Source: Oligoflexia bacterium (GTDB lineage Bacteria; Bdellovibrionota; Bdellovibrionia; Bdellovibrionales; Bdellovibrionaceae). Taken from it: DNA of 64,000 nt. Below, one piece after another: positions 35,455 to 44,652 of the stretch (its first letter is position 1; each line of letters opens with the position of its first letter). The translations under genes were made by a program, and so were the position numbers. The DNA lies in the NCBI GenBank assembly GCA_016861345.1, contig BOLD01000006.1, positions 141,605 through 205,604 of the forward strand, in the 5' to 3' direction. The notes under the pieces were generated by a model. That model was not told where the DNA came from. It saw only the letters and a program-made list of their open reading frames with translations, and did no database searches.

Positions 35455-35466
35455 ACGGGTTTTTGT
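35434..35466 (+). terminator. Rho-independent terminator overlapping the lipoprotein stop codon
   Basis: AAAAACCCG and CGGGTTTTT pair around the loop that holds the TAA stop, giving an A-rich upstream arm and five T downstream. The A-tract could also make it work weakly on the minus strand. Confidence 0.82.
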
Positions 35467-35513
35467 CTCTAGCTTTAATTGGCATCTTTCAGCGTTAGTG
35501 AAAACTTTCTCTG

Positions 35514-36497
35514 CTATTGACAGCTTTGAACCTTCTTCATGCCCTGTCGTTCGGCGGCATCATCATTAAATGGCAACTGAGTTTGGCTATTGTACTGAGC
35601 CCCGCTGAGTAGGATTCCAAATTGAATATCGATTTGTCGAAGGTCTGCCCCACAAAGTAAAGCTCCGCGAAAATCAGCCCCTCTGATATGAGCAGAACTT
35701 AATACGGCCCTCATTAAATTAGCATGAGAAAAATCTGCGCCGTAAAGTCGAGCTCCCATAAGTTTTGAGTCGGATAAGTTCGCTCTTGAGAAATTTGATC
35801 CAATAAAGAATGCTCCACTAAAATCAGTTCGAGGTAGAGATGCTGAAGAAAAGTCGGCCTCATAAAACTGCACACTTCTCATTTCAGAATCACCCATTTG
35901 AGCTTGGCGGAAATCTGCGTTCGAGAAATCAGCTGCAACATATTTTCCGTACATTTTTGCCCTGTTGCCTTTTGCTTGTGTGAAGTTCGCAAAATTGAAA
36001 TTTCCATAAATCATAGAATCCGACAGGTTTGCTTTTTTCATGTTAGCTTTTTGAAATTCAATAAAGCCCCCTGGTGTCCCATAAAGGTCGATGTTTGTTA
36101 AATCTGCACCTTCGAAATTGGCTCGCGTGAAGTTATTTTGCTCGTTTGTTTCAATGCGGAAGTGTTTTAGTTTTGCTCCTGTAAAATCAGCCTCTGTAAA
36201 GTCTGTACCCTTTGCAATGCCGCCAGTTAAATCAGCATTATGAAACTTTGCTTTTAATAGCTGAGAATTAATAAAATAGGCGCCCTTGAGATTAGCGCTA
36301 GTAAAATCTCTGCCCATCAAGTTGAGATTGATAATAGATCCGCATTCACCAATAAAGTCGGGATTACGCCCGGCCTTTCGCTGAGTATTTTCGCATTGTT
36401 GTGCATCGGGATTTTTTAAACGATAGCCCTCATCGGCTGCAAAAATCGATAAGGGAAGAAGAGTTAAGACCTGGGCTAAAGATTTTAAAAGATGCAT
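35514..36497 (-). CDS. Secreted pentapeptide-repeat protein
   Basis: About 327 residues. The ATG chosen has GGAGG five bases before it; a GTG two codons upstream is in frame. A Sec signal (HLLKSLAQVLTLLPLSIFA) precedes a short Cys-containing segment, then some 40 copies of the A(D/N)LXX-type five-residue repeat (for example ANLKG AYFIN, ADLTG, ADFTG AKLKH), expected to form a right-handed square beta-helix. A Cys lies near each end of the mature protein (CENTQ, VQSCQ). Unlike gyrase-protecting Qnr proteins it is exported, so a structural or binding role in the periplasm or outside is more likely. Confidence 0.88.
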   Translation of the reverse strand: MHLLKSLAQVLTLLPLSIFAADEGYRLKNPDAQQCENTQRKAGRNPDFIGECGSIINLNLMGRDFTSANLKGAYFINSQLLKAKFHNADLTGGIAKGTDFTEADFTGAKLKHFRIETNEQNNFTRANFEGADLTNIDLYGTPGGFIEFQKANMKKANLSDSMIYGNFNFANFTQAKGNRAKMYGKYVAADFSNADFRQAQMGDSEMRSVQFYEADFSSASLPRTDFSGAFFIGSNFSRANLSDSKLMGARLYGADFSHANLMRAVLSSAHIRGADFRGALLCGADLRQIDIQFGILLSGAQYNSQTQLPFNDDAAERQGMKKVQSCQ

Positions 36498-36592
36498 AAA
36501 CACCTCCGGTTAGAAATGCCCAGTACCTACCTTTTTTGAGGGGTAAATGCTATGTTTTTCCGGGTAATTGTAAAATTCGCCCCTTATATGTT

Positions 36593-36634
36593 GAGATAAA
36601 AAAAGAGCGATTCAAATTTTTGAATCGCTCTTTT
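36593..36634 (-). terminator. Rho-independent terminator after the SPOR protein gene
   Basis: AAGAGCGATTCAAA pairs with its complement TTTGAATCGCTCTT, and the minus strand continues with seven T. It lies about 40 bases after the SPOR gene stop and is close to symmetric, so it might also act on the plus strand. Confidence 0.85.
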
Positions 36635-36674
36635 GGAATATATTAAAATTCTTCTCTAAATTTGACTGTGCGAA

Positions 36675-37526
36675 CTAGTTCGAAATTTTTTGAACGATAG
36701 CAGAAGCCACTTTTGCTTTCTCCATCAGTTCTTTCTTATAAGTGTCAGCTTCTTTCTGAGTTGCAAAAAGGCCAACGCTCACTCGGTACCAAGTTTTGTC
36801 TTTGATTTTTGCTGTCACGTAGAAGGCGCTAAATCCTTTTCCTTTTAGTTCGGAAGCAGATTTTTGAGCTTCATGCTCGTCTGGGTAAGATGCAATTTGA
36901 ACTGTGTATTTACCCACAGGAGAAGAGGCAATTTCACGGGGAAGGCTTTGGGGAATACGGGATTTTTCATCAGTCTTAGCAACTTTGTGTTCGACAGGAG
37001 CTTTTCCCTCGGCGATTTTTGCAGCAATTGGCGAAGGCTTTGCTTCTGACTTTGGCTCATCATGCTTGGCTGTCTTTTTGGGCTCAGGCTTGTGCTCTGG
37101 CTTTGCTTCAGCTTTTGGCTCTGGCTTGTGCTCAGTGGCTGCAGGCGTGGCAGGCGCAGCATGAGAATCAGCTTTCGCTTCGGTCTGATGCTCAGTATTT
37201 TTATCAGTTTGGTGTCCGTCAGCTGCGGCCGGCTTTTTGCCATGTTCATCATCAGCTACAAATTCTTCAGCCAGTTTTGCGATCTCATCATCAGAAAGAG
37301 CATCTTTGGGCTTAACTTCGTGGCCATCAGCAGGAACAGAGGCAACTTCGCGAGATTCTCCGTCCTTGTTCTGCTCTGTTGGCTCAAACTGTGAAAGTTT
37401 GTGCTGATTATCGCTAAACTTTTTGCCGACAAATGTGCCGATTGAAAATGAAAGTAGTGATATGAAAAACACAAGCACTAGCTTGACGATAACATCAGTT
37501 TTTGAACTATAACGTTCCACGCCCAT
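36675..37526 (-). CDS. Membrane-anchored SPOR-domain protein
   Basis: A 283-residue bitopic protein. A short cytoplasmic start, one helix (about 14-36: VLVFFISLLSFSIGTFVG), a long Glu/Lys/Ala/His/Pro-rich periplasmic linker (about 55-195) and a C-terminal SPOR domain (about 205-283: KYTVQIASYPDEHEAQKSASELKGKG, TWYRVSVGLFATQKEA). SPOR domains bind denuded glycan strands of septal peptidoglycan, so this is probably a cell-division protein like FtsN or DedD. The linker is close to tandem repeats of EPK/EHKPEPK. It is monocistronic, with its own terminator. Confidence 0.9.
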   Translation of the reverse strand: MGVERYSSKTDVIVKLVLVFFISLLSFSIGTFVGKKFSDNQHKLSQFEPTEQNKDGESREVASVPADGHEVKPKDALSDDEIAKLAEEFVADDEHGKKPAAADGHQTDKNTEHQTEAKADSHAAPATPAATEHKPEPKAEAKPEHKPEPKKTAKHDEPKSEAKPSPIAAKIAEGKAPVEHKVAKTDEKSRIPQSLPREIASSPVGKYTVQIASYPDEHEAQKSASELKGKGFSAFYVTAKIKDKTWYRVSVGLFATQKEADTYKKELMEKAKVASAIVQKISN

Positions 37527-37663
37527 AATTCTTTCCTCTCTTGAGAATCCTTCTCGTTGCCTTTAATCTAGTCCGAACAAACTTCTTTTCTAAGTATGCT
37601 TCTGTCTATTATGATAGCGATCACCAATGACTTCGGTCAAATTTTACTCTCGAGGTATTTTGC

Positions 37664-38497
37664 ATGGATCAGTCAAGATTTGGACAGTGGGGCGATGCGC
37701 TATATAAAGGTATCCTGGCCGCAAGACTAGGTCGTCAGGTTCTACTCAAATATAGTGGGCGACTAGAACATGTTGAAAAGAAATTTCAAGCAGGTTTGGT
37801 CAGTGAGGCCGACAAAGAATCTGAAAAAGCGATCTTTGATTTTTTGCGAAAAAATTTCCCGAATGATGAATTTGTCGGCGAGGAATCAACAACTGATCTG
37901 ACAAAGGTCCAGGGACCGGCTGGTGGAAAAGGAAGATGGATTGTGGACCCCTTAGATGGGACTACAAATTATATCCATCAATATCCTGTTTACGCCGTTA
38001 GCATCGGGTACGAAGTCAATGGCCAAATACAAGTTGCAGTTATTGACGTTCCTGCATTTGGAGAAGTGTATACAGCGGTTCGTGGTTGTGGAGCTTATCT
38101 CAACGGGCAGCCAATTCGAGTCAGTGCAACTGAGAAATTAGAAGATGCTTTTTTAGCTACAGGATTTTTTACAGAGATTGAATCTAATTTGAGCGAGCAG
38201 TTGCGACTATTTGAAAAAGTTGTTCGTCAGTGTCGAGGAATACGTCGAGCGGGTGCTGCTGCTTATGACCTCTGCATGGTTGCACGCGGAGTTTTTGATG
38301 GATATTGGGAAAAGGGATTAAAGCCCTGGGATTCTGCTGCAGGGTTACTTTTAGTAGAAGAAGCTGGCGGAGTCATGAAAACCTATCGTGGAGATAAATA
38401 TACTCCTTACAAGAATTCGATGGTGGCTGGGAATCCGAAAATTTGTGACGAAATTATTAAAGCGATTGGGCCGCACATTGCTCAAGATTCAGAGTGA
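37664..38497 (+). CDS. suhB: Inositol-1-monophosphatase family protein
   Basis: A 277-residue Mg-dependent phosphatase. Metal ligands are in GEES (Glu-Glu), IVDPLDGTTNYIHQYP and WDSAAG near the C-terminus, all intact. In E. coli SuhB dephosphorylates inositol phosphate and also acts in rRNA antitermination; related enzymes use fructose bisphosphate or histidinol phosphate. The sequence does not decide the substrate. The ATG is preceded by GAGGT. It converges on the GGDEF gene with two bases between them. Confidence 0.88.
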   Translation: MDQSRFGQWGDALYKGILAARLGRQVLLKYSGRLEHVEKKFQAGLVSEADKESEKAIFDFLRKNFPNDEFVGEESTTDLTKVQGPAGGKGRWIVDPLDGTTNYIHQYPVYAVSIGYEVNGQIQVAVIDVPAFGEVYTAVRGCGAYLNGQPIRVSATEKLEDAFLATGFFTEIESNLSEQLRLFEKVVRQCRGIRRAGAAAYDLCMVARGVFDGYWEKGLKPWDSAAGLLLVEEAGGVMKTYRGDKYTPYKNSMVAGNPKICDEIIKAIGPHIAQDSE

Positions 38498-38499
38498 AA

Positions 38500-41400
38500 T
38501 TATTTTCCACTTGTTTTTGTCTCAGAAGTCTTGAATTTCTTTTCGAAGGTCTGAATGAGATTCTCGTAGGTGCTGTTTTTTGGAACCTCGTTTGATCTTA
38601 AGACTTCATATTGTAAATCGGCCTTGAATTCTTTTAAGGCATTCATTTTTTTTCGAACTTCATTGATTGCTTCTGAGTCACCTCTTCGAATGGCCTCATC
38701 TTCTTTAAGTAAGAGCGCCTTTCGTTCTTTTTCCATAACTTCCTTCACGATGGGGCTTTCCTTTAATCCTTTGTTAATTCGCTGGAATATTTTTTCTACC
38801 TGCTGTTGTGGAACATGCCCCATGCTCCATATAAAGTCAGAGCCATTTAGTTTAAATGTCAGATCTGTATCGCGAGTTTCTTTTTTAATTTCTTGGGCGA
38901 TTGCTGAGAGCATGCGATCGCCGGCCTCTGTTCCTGATTCGAAATAATTCAGATATCTCAAATTTGTGAGTTTCGGCATGACAAGTGTGTTGTGGGGCTG
39001 TGAGAAGAAATGATCATGAATCAGAATTTTACTTTCCGGGTGGGTCCCATCCAGCATCCCCGTTTGTCCTCGCAAAGGGATTTCATAAGTTGCGGGGACT
39101 CTTTTACCTGTTTTAGGATCAGTGGCGTAAATTTCAAGACGATAGCTGTCTCTTCCAAGCTCATCTTTGTAGTGTGCTAAGTTTGTGTCGTGAAATCGCT
39201 TAACCGTGCTCTGTCTCTCGATTTTTAGCTCACGAAGTTGATCAAGTGCTGGGGTTGTATCTGCTGTTCTCTGAGTTGTCCAAGACGGCGAGGATGTTGG
39301 ATCTTTAATTTCTGCCATATACATTGGGTTCGGTCGAGATTGAGGGATTTCCTTTGAACCATACTTTTCCGCACTTCGCCCAAACTCAAGGGTTGTTGAA
39401 ATTTTCATTTCTTTTGCCTGAGCTTCTGCGCGATTTAATGCTGAAGCTATGTCATCAGATGATCCAATTTGTGTTGATCCGATTGAAATATCAGGCTGTT
39501 GAATTCGAGAAAGTTCATCAATTTTTTGCCGATTTTCATGAGAGGGATTTTGTCGGTAATCCAGTGCTCTCTTTATTTTCTCTTCTCGGAAAACCTGTTT
39601 AGCTTCGCTATCAAGATCTTTTCTTAGCTCAGTTCTAATTTTGTCTAAGAGGGCCTTTACTTTTTGGGGATCTGATTCATCTATGATCAATCCAAATTCA
39701 TCCCCCCCTAATCGAGCTAGAGTGACCTTTCCATCGCCATGCTTGAGGATTTTTTCTGCCACACCTTTCAGATATCTGTCTCCAGATTCAACACCACCAG
39801 CGAATGTATTGTTCACTGTTCCTAGGCTGGCGACGTCAATAAAGGCCAGGTGGGCCTTTCCAGCTTTCTCTTTGGCAATTTTCTCAAACAATTCTCGCCC
39901 GGCTGGATAATTGGCATCAATGGCGCCAGTCATGGGATCAAATTGAATTTCTCGACTACTTCTGACCCAAGTTCCATCGGGAAGTTTTTCTTTTGCCTGG
40001 TAGTAGATTTGCTTTTTACCCTCAATATTTTTTGCCTCAATGACTCGAATGTCTTTTGGTAGACTTGAAAGTGCAGGCGATTCCACTTTTCTTGTGATGG
40101 TGCCATCAATCCCGTTGATGATGCGATGGGGATGTGAACTAATTTTTTCATGAGGAACTAGGCCTCGATCATTTGCTCGGCGCCCAAACTGTGGAATAGT
40201 TTTGGATAAGCTCGATTCCTGATACAGTTTCGCAGCTCGCAGTCCGCCGGGAATAATCGCCAAGGTGGCAACTACGCCCAAACCGGCGTTGACAAGGCAG
40301 GCGCCGTGATCTCTTGAGGTTGTGCTGAGACTTCCGGCTTGTGTCTTGCAGATGTTTGCCTTTTCACTATTTTTGAATTGGATGGCGATATCAGGATGAA
40401 CGCAGCTTTGAGCCACTTCTTTGTATGCAAGAAAAGCGTTGACTGAATCCGCAGTTAAATTTGTGGCCTCTGTCGCAATTCGACCCCATCTGGACGCCGC
40501 AGCTGATCCAGCGAACTTGGCCGAATTGAAAAGTGCTCCTACCCCAACTGTTGCGACGGTTAGCCCTAAATTGATATAGGTTTCATTCATGATTTTACCC
40601 GTGTTATTTCGGTCTAAAGCGCCTTCCTCGAGGCAAGACTGGGCTGCCATATGTTGAGTGATGTAATTTTGAGAGGACTCTTTTGAGTAGGTTTCGGGAA
40701 GATCTGGCATCAAAGAAAGAGTTTTTCTCATTTCATCAAGGTCACATTTTTTGCCGCCATGAATGCAGGCTGCTGTTTTTGTGACCTCTGCTTGAACTTG
40801 AGCAAGATCATTATCGGTTTGAGTTAAATACTGGGTCAGTCGTGAACGTGTGGGAATTTTCCCTTTTGATTTTTGAAAGCCGTCATTCAAAAACCAGGGA
40901 TTCTGTTCTTGCAAACCAAAAAGAATTCCAGACAGGGCTTCTTTCGCTTTTTTGCAATCTGCGCTTTGTACGCATGATGAGGGCAAGCTTTTGAGTTTTT
41001 CTTGAGTTTCATTGTAAAGGGCTTCACTAGCATCAACTTCTTTCGCGAGTTGATCGAGGTTTTTTTCATTAGGACATTTTTTAGATTCTTCACAGTGTTG
41101 AAAGGCAGGTTCTAATGTGCCTGCATCCGGACAGGGTGGTGCACTTTTACCAAGCAGTTTTGCAATTTTCTGTCTGTCTTGAGCAATTTTGGTTGCGCCA
41201 GCATTCAATCGAGCCGTGTAGTAATAAAATTTTGCAGTTAGGTTTTGTCCATCCTGTGGGTGTGAGGAGAGGCAAGCTTTGATTGTGGAATTTGAAAAGG
41301 GACCCAAATACTCAAACCTATTTTGTTCCAGTAATTTTTGAAATTCGGTAGGGATTTGATAGCTGCTCAATTTAGGATTTAAGTTTGCGGATTCAATATT

Positions 41401-41697
41401 TTTCTTACAAATTGGAGCGCGAGACTCTATGATAAAGGCGCGACTGTCTCCATCATCTTGAGCTAGGCCTTTTAAAGTTGAAGAGCAACTGATTTCCGAT
41501 TTTTGGGAAGAACAATTTTTTTGATGATTGAGTGTGTTCAGTTTACCAAGACTGAGAATGGTTTGAGAGTTCCCAGCTAAAATTTGTACGGGAACAGACA
41601 AAATGCTGACCAAGAGAAAAAATAGGCCCTGAATCACCTCAACTTGTCGGCTTTTTTGAAGAAAAACTAAGGTTAAATCCATATGAAATTCAATCAT
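38500..41697 (-). CDS. Large protein with one intact and one degenerate GGDEF domain
   Basis: A 1065-residue protein. A hydrophobic segment near residues 20-41 is a signal anchor or signal peptide. Residues 45-340 are Cys-rich (CKKN, CSSQK, CPDAG, CVQS) and probably extracytoplasmic; two more weakly hydrophobic stretches follow (about 350-375 and 440-465). The first GGDEF (664-668, ARLGGDEFGLIID) keeps the active-site loop and the later ISIGST strand but lacks the RxxD inhibitory site. A second copy has NGSDF at 951-955 and should be inactive as a cyclase, perhaps a GTP or c-di-GMP sensor. A Lys-rich helical tail ends the protein. If the GGDEF part is cytoplasmic it may make c-di-GMP; topology is unclear. 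Confidence 0.82.
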   Translation of the reverse strand: MIEFHMDLTLVFLQKSRQVEVIQGLFFLLVSILSVPVQILAGNSQTILSLGKLNTLNHQKNCSSQKSEISCSSTLKGLAQDDGDSRAFIIESRAPICKKNIESANLNPKLSSYQIPTEFQKLLEQNRFEYLGPFSNSTIKACLSSHPQDGQNLTAKFYYYTARLNAGATKIAQDRQKIAKLLGKSAPPCPDAGTLEPAFQHCEESKKCPNEKNLDQLAKEVDASEALYNETQEKLKSLPSSCVQSADCKKAKEALSGILFGLQEQNPWFLNDGFQKSKGKIPTRSRLTQYLTQTDNDLAQVQAEVTKTAACIHGGKKCDLDEMRKTLSLMPDLPETYSKESSQNYITQHMAAQSCLEEGALDRNNTGKIMNETYINLGLTVATVGVGALFNSAKFAGSAAASRWGRIATEATNLTADSVNAFLAYKEVAQSCVHPDIAIQFKNSEKANICKTQAGSLSTTSRDHGACLVNAGLGVVATLAIIPGGLRAAKLYQESSLSKTIPQFGRRANDRGLVPHEKISSHPHRIINGIDGTITRKVESPALSSLPKDIRVIEAKNIEGKKQIYYQAKEKLPDGTWVRSSREIQFDPMTGAIDANYPAGRELFEKIAKEKAGKAHLAFIDVASLGTVNNTFAGGVESGDRYLKGVAEKILKHGDGKVTLARLGGDEFGLIIDESDPQKVKALLDKIRTELRKDLDSEAKQVFREEKIKRALDYRQNPSHENRQKIDELSRIQQPDISIGSTQIGSSDDIASALNRAEAQAKEMKISTTLEFGRSAEKYGSKEIPQSRPNPMYMAEIKDPTSSPSWTTQRTADTTPALDQLRELKIERQSTVKRFHDTNLAHYKDELGRDSYRLEIYATDPKTGKRVPATYEIPLRGQTGMLDGTHPESKILIHDHFFSQPHNTLVMPKLTNLRYLNYFESGTEAGDRMLSAIAQEIKKETRDTDLTFKLNGSDFIWSMGHVPQQQVEKIFQRINKGLKESPIVKEVMEKERKALLLKEDEAIRRGDSEAINEVRKKMNALKEFKADLQYEVLRSNEVPKNSTYENLIQTFEKKFKTSETKTSGK

Positions 41698-41701
41698 GGA
41701 C

Positions 41702-41720
41702 TTGACTCTCGTCCAGTCAA
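41702..41720. promoter_or_regulatory. Dyad at the start of the GGDEF gene
   Basis: TTGACT and AGTCAA separated by seven bases, five bases upstream of the GGDEF gene's start codon, with further GTCAAAA copies just beyond. It could be an operator; it is also about 125-145 bases upstream of the sigma-54 promoter of fliL, where an activator could bind. Confidence 0.35.
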
Positions 41721-41844
41721 AACTATGTCAAAACCCTGACTGAACTTTTGAGTTTTAAGTCAAATTTACTACCGGACTTTGGGCTTTGCTAAGGTAGGCG
41801 AATCATTATTTCCATTTGAATACATGTCCCTGACATTGGTCCTG

Positions 41845-41861
41845 TTGGCACCTGAGTTGCT
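41845..41861 (+). promoter_or_regulatory. Sigma-54 promoter of the flagellar export operon
   Basis: TTGGCACCTGAGTTGCT is a near-perfect match to TTGGCACG-N4-TTGCT, with ten bases between GG and GC. Predicted start near 41873, 45 bases before fliL. Sigma-54 control of mid-class flagellar genes is known in Vibrio, Pseudomonas, Caulobacter and Campylobacter. Confidence 0.85.
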
Positions 41862-41917
41862 ACTAAATGAAATGAAGGACTCGTACGTCTAATTGTCTAT
41901 TCATCAAGGAGGATGAA

Positions 41918-42457
41918 GTGGCAGAGGAAAAAGCAGCCGCCCCAGAAGCAGCACCAGCGGCTCCCGCAGGTGGATCAAACAAGCAATCAATCATACTCGT
42001 TGCTCTCGCCGTCATTAACATGATTGTTGTGGGTGGTGTTGGCTTCATGCTTTGGCAAGGTAAGAAAAAAGAAGCAGCTGAACCAAAAATTGAGCACGTT
42101 ATCAAAGGTGAACACGAAGCCCAACAGGCGGAAAAGAAAGAAGAAAAATCCTTCGTTGGCAAGATTGTTCCTTTGGAAACATTTATCGTGAATTTAGCCG
42201 GCTCTAAAGGTCGTCGTGTTGCTAAAGTGAATATTGAGCTAGAGGTCGAGGGATCAAATGTTCAGGTCGAGCTTGATCAGAGAAAAGCGCAGGTTCGCGA
42301 CATCATCATTATTATTCTATCCGGAAAGACATATGATCAGGTCGCAAACAAAGAAGGCAAGGATCAGCTCAGAGAAGAAGTTAAGGATACGGTCAATGCC
42401 TTTTTGACTAAGGGTAAAATTAAAAACGTATTTTTCACTGAGTTTATTTACAACTAG
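41918..42457 (+). CDS. fliL: Flagellar basal-body protein FliL
   Basis: A 179-residue protein with one membrane helix (about 25-47: IILVALAVINMIVVGGVGFMLW) after an Ala/Pro-rich cytoplasmic start. The periplasmic domain has LETFIVNLAG and the conserved KVNIELEV and TYDQVANKEGKDQLREEV. FliL surrounds the stators and supports motor torque. GTG start behind GGAGG. First gene of a 12-gene operon. The C-terminus (VFFTEFIYN) is the usual FliL end. Confidence 0.94.
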   Translation: MAEEKAAAPEAAPAAPAGGSNKQSIILVALAVINMIVVGGVGFMLWQGKKKEAAEPKIEHVIKGEHEAQQAEKKEEKSFVGKIVPLETFIVNLAGSKGRRVAKVNIELEVEGSNVQVELDQRKAQVRDIIIIILSGKTYDQVANKEGKDQLREEVKDTVNAFLTKGKIKNVFFTEFIYN

Positions 42458-42476
42458 GGCTTGAGGGGGAATAAGG

Positions 42477-43535
42477 ATGAATCAGGTCTTATCGCAAAGT
42501 GAAGTTGATGCCCTCTTAGCTGCAGTCTCTGATGGAGATGCGGGGACGCCAGACATTGGTGGCGCGAGCGGCGGTGGCGGCCCCGGTAGTGGGGGCGGTG
42601 GCGGTGTTAAGACTGGAAGTGTAACCAAGGATGATCGCGTTGTTGTTTCTTACGATTTAACTTCTCAAGATCGAATTATTCGTGGTCGCTTACCTCAGCT
42701 CGAAGTCATCTACGAGAAATTTATGAGGTCGTTTCGAGTTTCTCTTTCTTCAGCTCTGCGGAAAATTGCCTCTCTCACTCTTGCAAGCACGGATTTTTTA
42801 AAGTTCGGAGAGTTTATTAATACACTTCCTATGCCAACCTGCATGTCGGTGCTTCGATTTGCCAATCTACGAGGCTCAGCTTTGCTTGTGATTGAAAGCA
42901 AGCTTGCATATGCATTAGTGGATAGCTTTTTTGGCGGAGCAGATCGGCCGTATACAAAGATAGAGGGTAAAGACTTTACGCAGATTGAGCTTCAAATAGT
43001 AAGAAAGGTTGTTGACCTTGCTATTGATGATATGGAGGCCGCTTGGGAATCAGTTGAGCGAATTGGTTGTTCTTTTGTTCGAACAGAGGTGAATCCACAA
43101 TTTGTTGGTATTGTGCCACCTACAGATGTTGTCATTGCTTCAACATTCGACGTTGAGCTAGAGAACGCAAACGGGACAATCACAATTGTGATTCCCTATT
43201 CCACAATCGAGCCAATTAAATCAAAGCTTCAAAGCGGGTTTCAAATTGAATCAGATCAAACTGATAAAAAGCTTTGGACATCAATTATACGAGAACAATT
43301 GCTCGAGACGGATTTAAATATTCGAGTAAATTTGGGTGAGTCAGAAATCACCCTTGGCGATTTGATGAAATTGAAAGTTGGAGATGTCATACCATTGGAT
43401 CAGGATTCGACAGGAGAACTTGATCTCCAAATAGAAGGCACAAGAAAATTTAAATGTTTTAGTGGAGTTCATCACGGTTCTGTAGCGGTTCAAATCACTC
43501 GACCTATTGAAAAAGGGGGGACGACTAATGTCTGA
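42477..43535 (+). CDS. fliM: Flagellar motor switch protein FliM
   Basis: A 352-residue C-ring protein that receives CheY-P. The N-terminal CheY-binding motif is LSQSEVDALLAAV. A Gly-rich linker follows (about residues 23-42, almost all Gly and Ser), longer and purer than usual. The middle domain (YEKFMRSFRVSLSSALRK, then GGADRPY) and the C-terminal SpoA-like domain (LNIRVNLGESEITLGDLMKLKVGDVI) are complete. The 3' end overlaps fliN by eight bases. Confidence 0.95.
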   Translation: MNQVLSQSEVDALLAAVSDGDAGTPDIGGASGGGGPGSGGGGGVKTGSVTKDDRVVVSYDLTSQDRIIRGRLPQLEVIYEKFMRSFRVSLSSALRKIASLTLASTDFLKFGEFINTLPMPTCMSVLRFANLRGSALLVIESKLAYALVDSFFGGADRPYTKIEGKDFTQIELQIVRKVVDLAIDDMEAAWESVERIGCSFVRTEVNPQFVGIVPPTDVVIASTFDVELENANGTITIVIPYSTIEPIKSKLQSGFQIESDQTDKKLWTSIIREQLLETDLNIRVNLGESEITLGDLMKLKVGDVIPLDQDSTGELDLQIEGTRKFKCFSGVHHGSVAVQITRPIEKGGTTNV

Positions 43536-43911
43536 TAATATGGATAGCATAGCAGATGCACTTGCGGCCGAGGCAGCTGCAGCGGCTGGAAATACAGCGG
43601 AAAATTCAGGCGCGGCAGGCGGTGGCGGCGAATCCAGCGGTGACGAATTCGATAAAAGCTTGCAAATGATTATGGATATCCCTCTGCGAGTAACAGTCGA
43701 GTTAGGGAGAGCAAAAATGCCGGTGAATGATCTTTTGAAGCTCACCCAAGGCTCTGTTGTTGAGTTGAATAAACTTGCCGGTGAACCAATGGAAGTTCTT
43801 GTGAATGATAAAATGATTGCGCGTGGTGAAGCTGTCGTTGTTAACGAAAAGTTCGGAATACGTTTGACAGATATTATTTCAACTAAAGAGCGTGTGGAAC
43901 AGTTAAAGTAG
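43528..43911 (+). CDS. fliN: Flagellar motor switch protein FliN
   Basis: About 127 residues. An Ala/Gly-rich N-terminus (roughly 10-40) precedes the SpoA domain: MDIPLRVTVELGRAKMPVNDLL, LTQGSVVELNKLAGEP and NEKFGIRLTDIIS. The start MSDNMDS is preferred because it lies behind a GGGGGG purine stretch and removes an unusual Lys/Arg start. FliN tetramers form the base of the C-ring with FliM and bind FliH for export. Confidence 0.95.
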   Translation: MSDNMDSIADALAAEAAAAAGNTAENSGAAGGGGESSGDEFDKSLQMIMDIPLRVTVELGRAKMPVNDLLKLTQGSVVELNKLAGEPMEVLVNDKMIARGEAVVVNEKFGIRLTDIISTKERVEQLK

Positions 43912-43923
43912 GAGTGAGCCGAT

Positions 43924-44652
43924 ATGCGTAAGTTATTTTTGATTGCATGTATTTTTCTCGCGGCAGCTGTTAATGCTGAAACAAAGAATGATACGCAAAC
44001 TCAACTCGATGTCGAGGCTGAACTGAAAAAGCTTGAAACCTTGCAAGTAGAAAATCCTGCGACATCAGCCGCTGAAGCAGTATTGCAAATAGAAAAGTCC
44101 GATAAGGTGGGAATAGCGCAGGCAGAAACAGCCGAGAAGAAAGCTGATGTCAAAATGACATCTCAAATGAAGGAATCTGAAATTCCTGTGAATTTAGATC
44201 AAGCAAAGAAAACTGCTGGTGGGGATAGCCCATGGATGAGAATGCTATTTTCCATTGGCGTTGTTGGAATTATGGGTTGTGGCGCTTTTATCTGGATGAG
44301 GAAAAACAAAAAAGCTCACGTCGGAGTTCATCCCGCTCCAGAAATTCAAGTTTTAAAGATGCATCATCTTGGTCACAAGCGATCACTGGCTATTATACGT
44401 GTCGCAGGAGAGTCTATTTTAGTGGGTGTGACCGATCATAATATTTCTCATATTAAAACTTTAAGTTTGCTGGATGAAGACGTGCCAACAGAGGTTCCTC
44501 AGAATTTTGAGACAGTTCTTCGGAAAAATAATACATATGTTCAACCTCACTTGGCTCAACATACGATTGCTGAGGATGAGGAAGATTTTTCGATCTCTGG
44601 AATTAAGGACTTTGTTTCCTCGAAGCTTAAAAATATGAGGTCAATCGAATAA
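43924..44652 (+). CDS. fliO: Flagellar export protein FliO
   Basis: A 242-residue protein with an N-terminal signal ([17 protein letters not shown]), a Lys/Glu-rich segment, one membrane helix (about 100-120: [19 protein letters not shown]) and a cytoplasmic FliO domain. That domain has the usual strand pattern [31 protein letters not shown]. FliO assists assembly of the FliP pore. It is longer than the E. coli protein, as often seen. Its stop overlaps the fliP start (TAATG). Confidence 0.9.
   Translation: MRKLFLIACIFLAAAVNAETKNDTQTQLDVEAELKKLETLQVENPATSAAEAVLQIEKSDKVGIAQAETAEKKADVKMTSQMKESEIPVNLDQAKKTAGGDSPWMRMLFSIGVVGIMGCGAFIWMRKNKKAHVGVHPAPEIQVLKMHHLGHKRSLAIIRVAGESILVGVTDHNISHIKTLSLLDEDVPTEVPQNFETVLRKNNTYVQPHLAQHTIAEDEEDFSISGIKDFVSSKLKNMRSIE

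Noticed and set aside
37019..37394. Plus-strand frames opposite the SPOR protein linker
   Set aside because: Complement of the low-complexity Glu/Lys/Ala/His codons; hydrophobic only by reversal.
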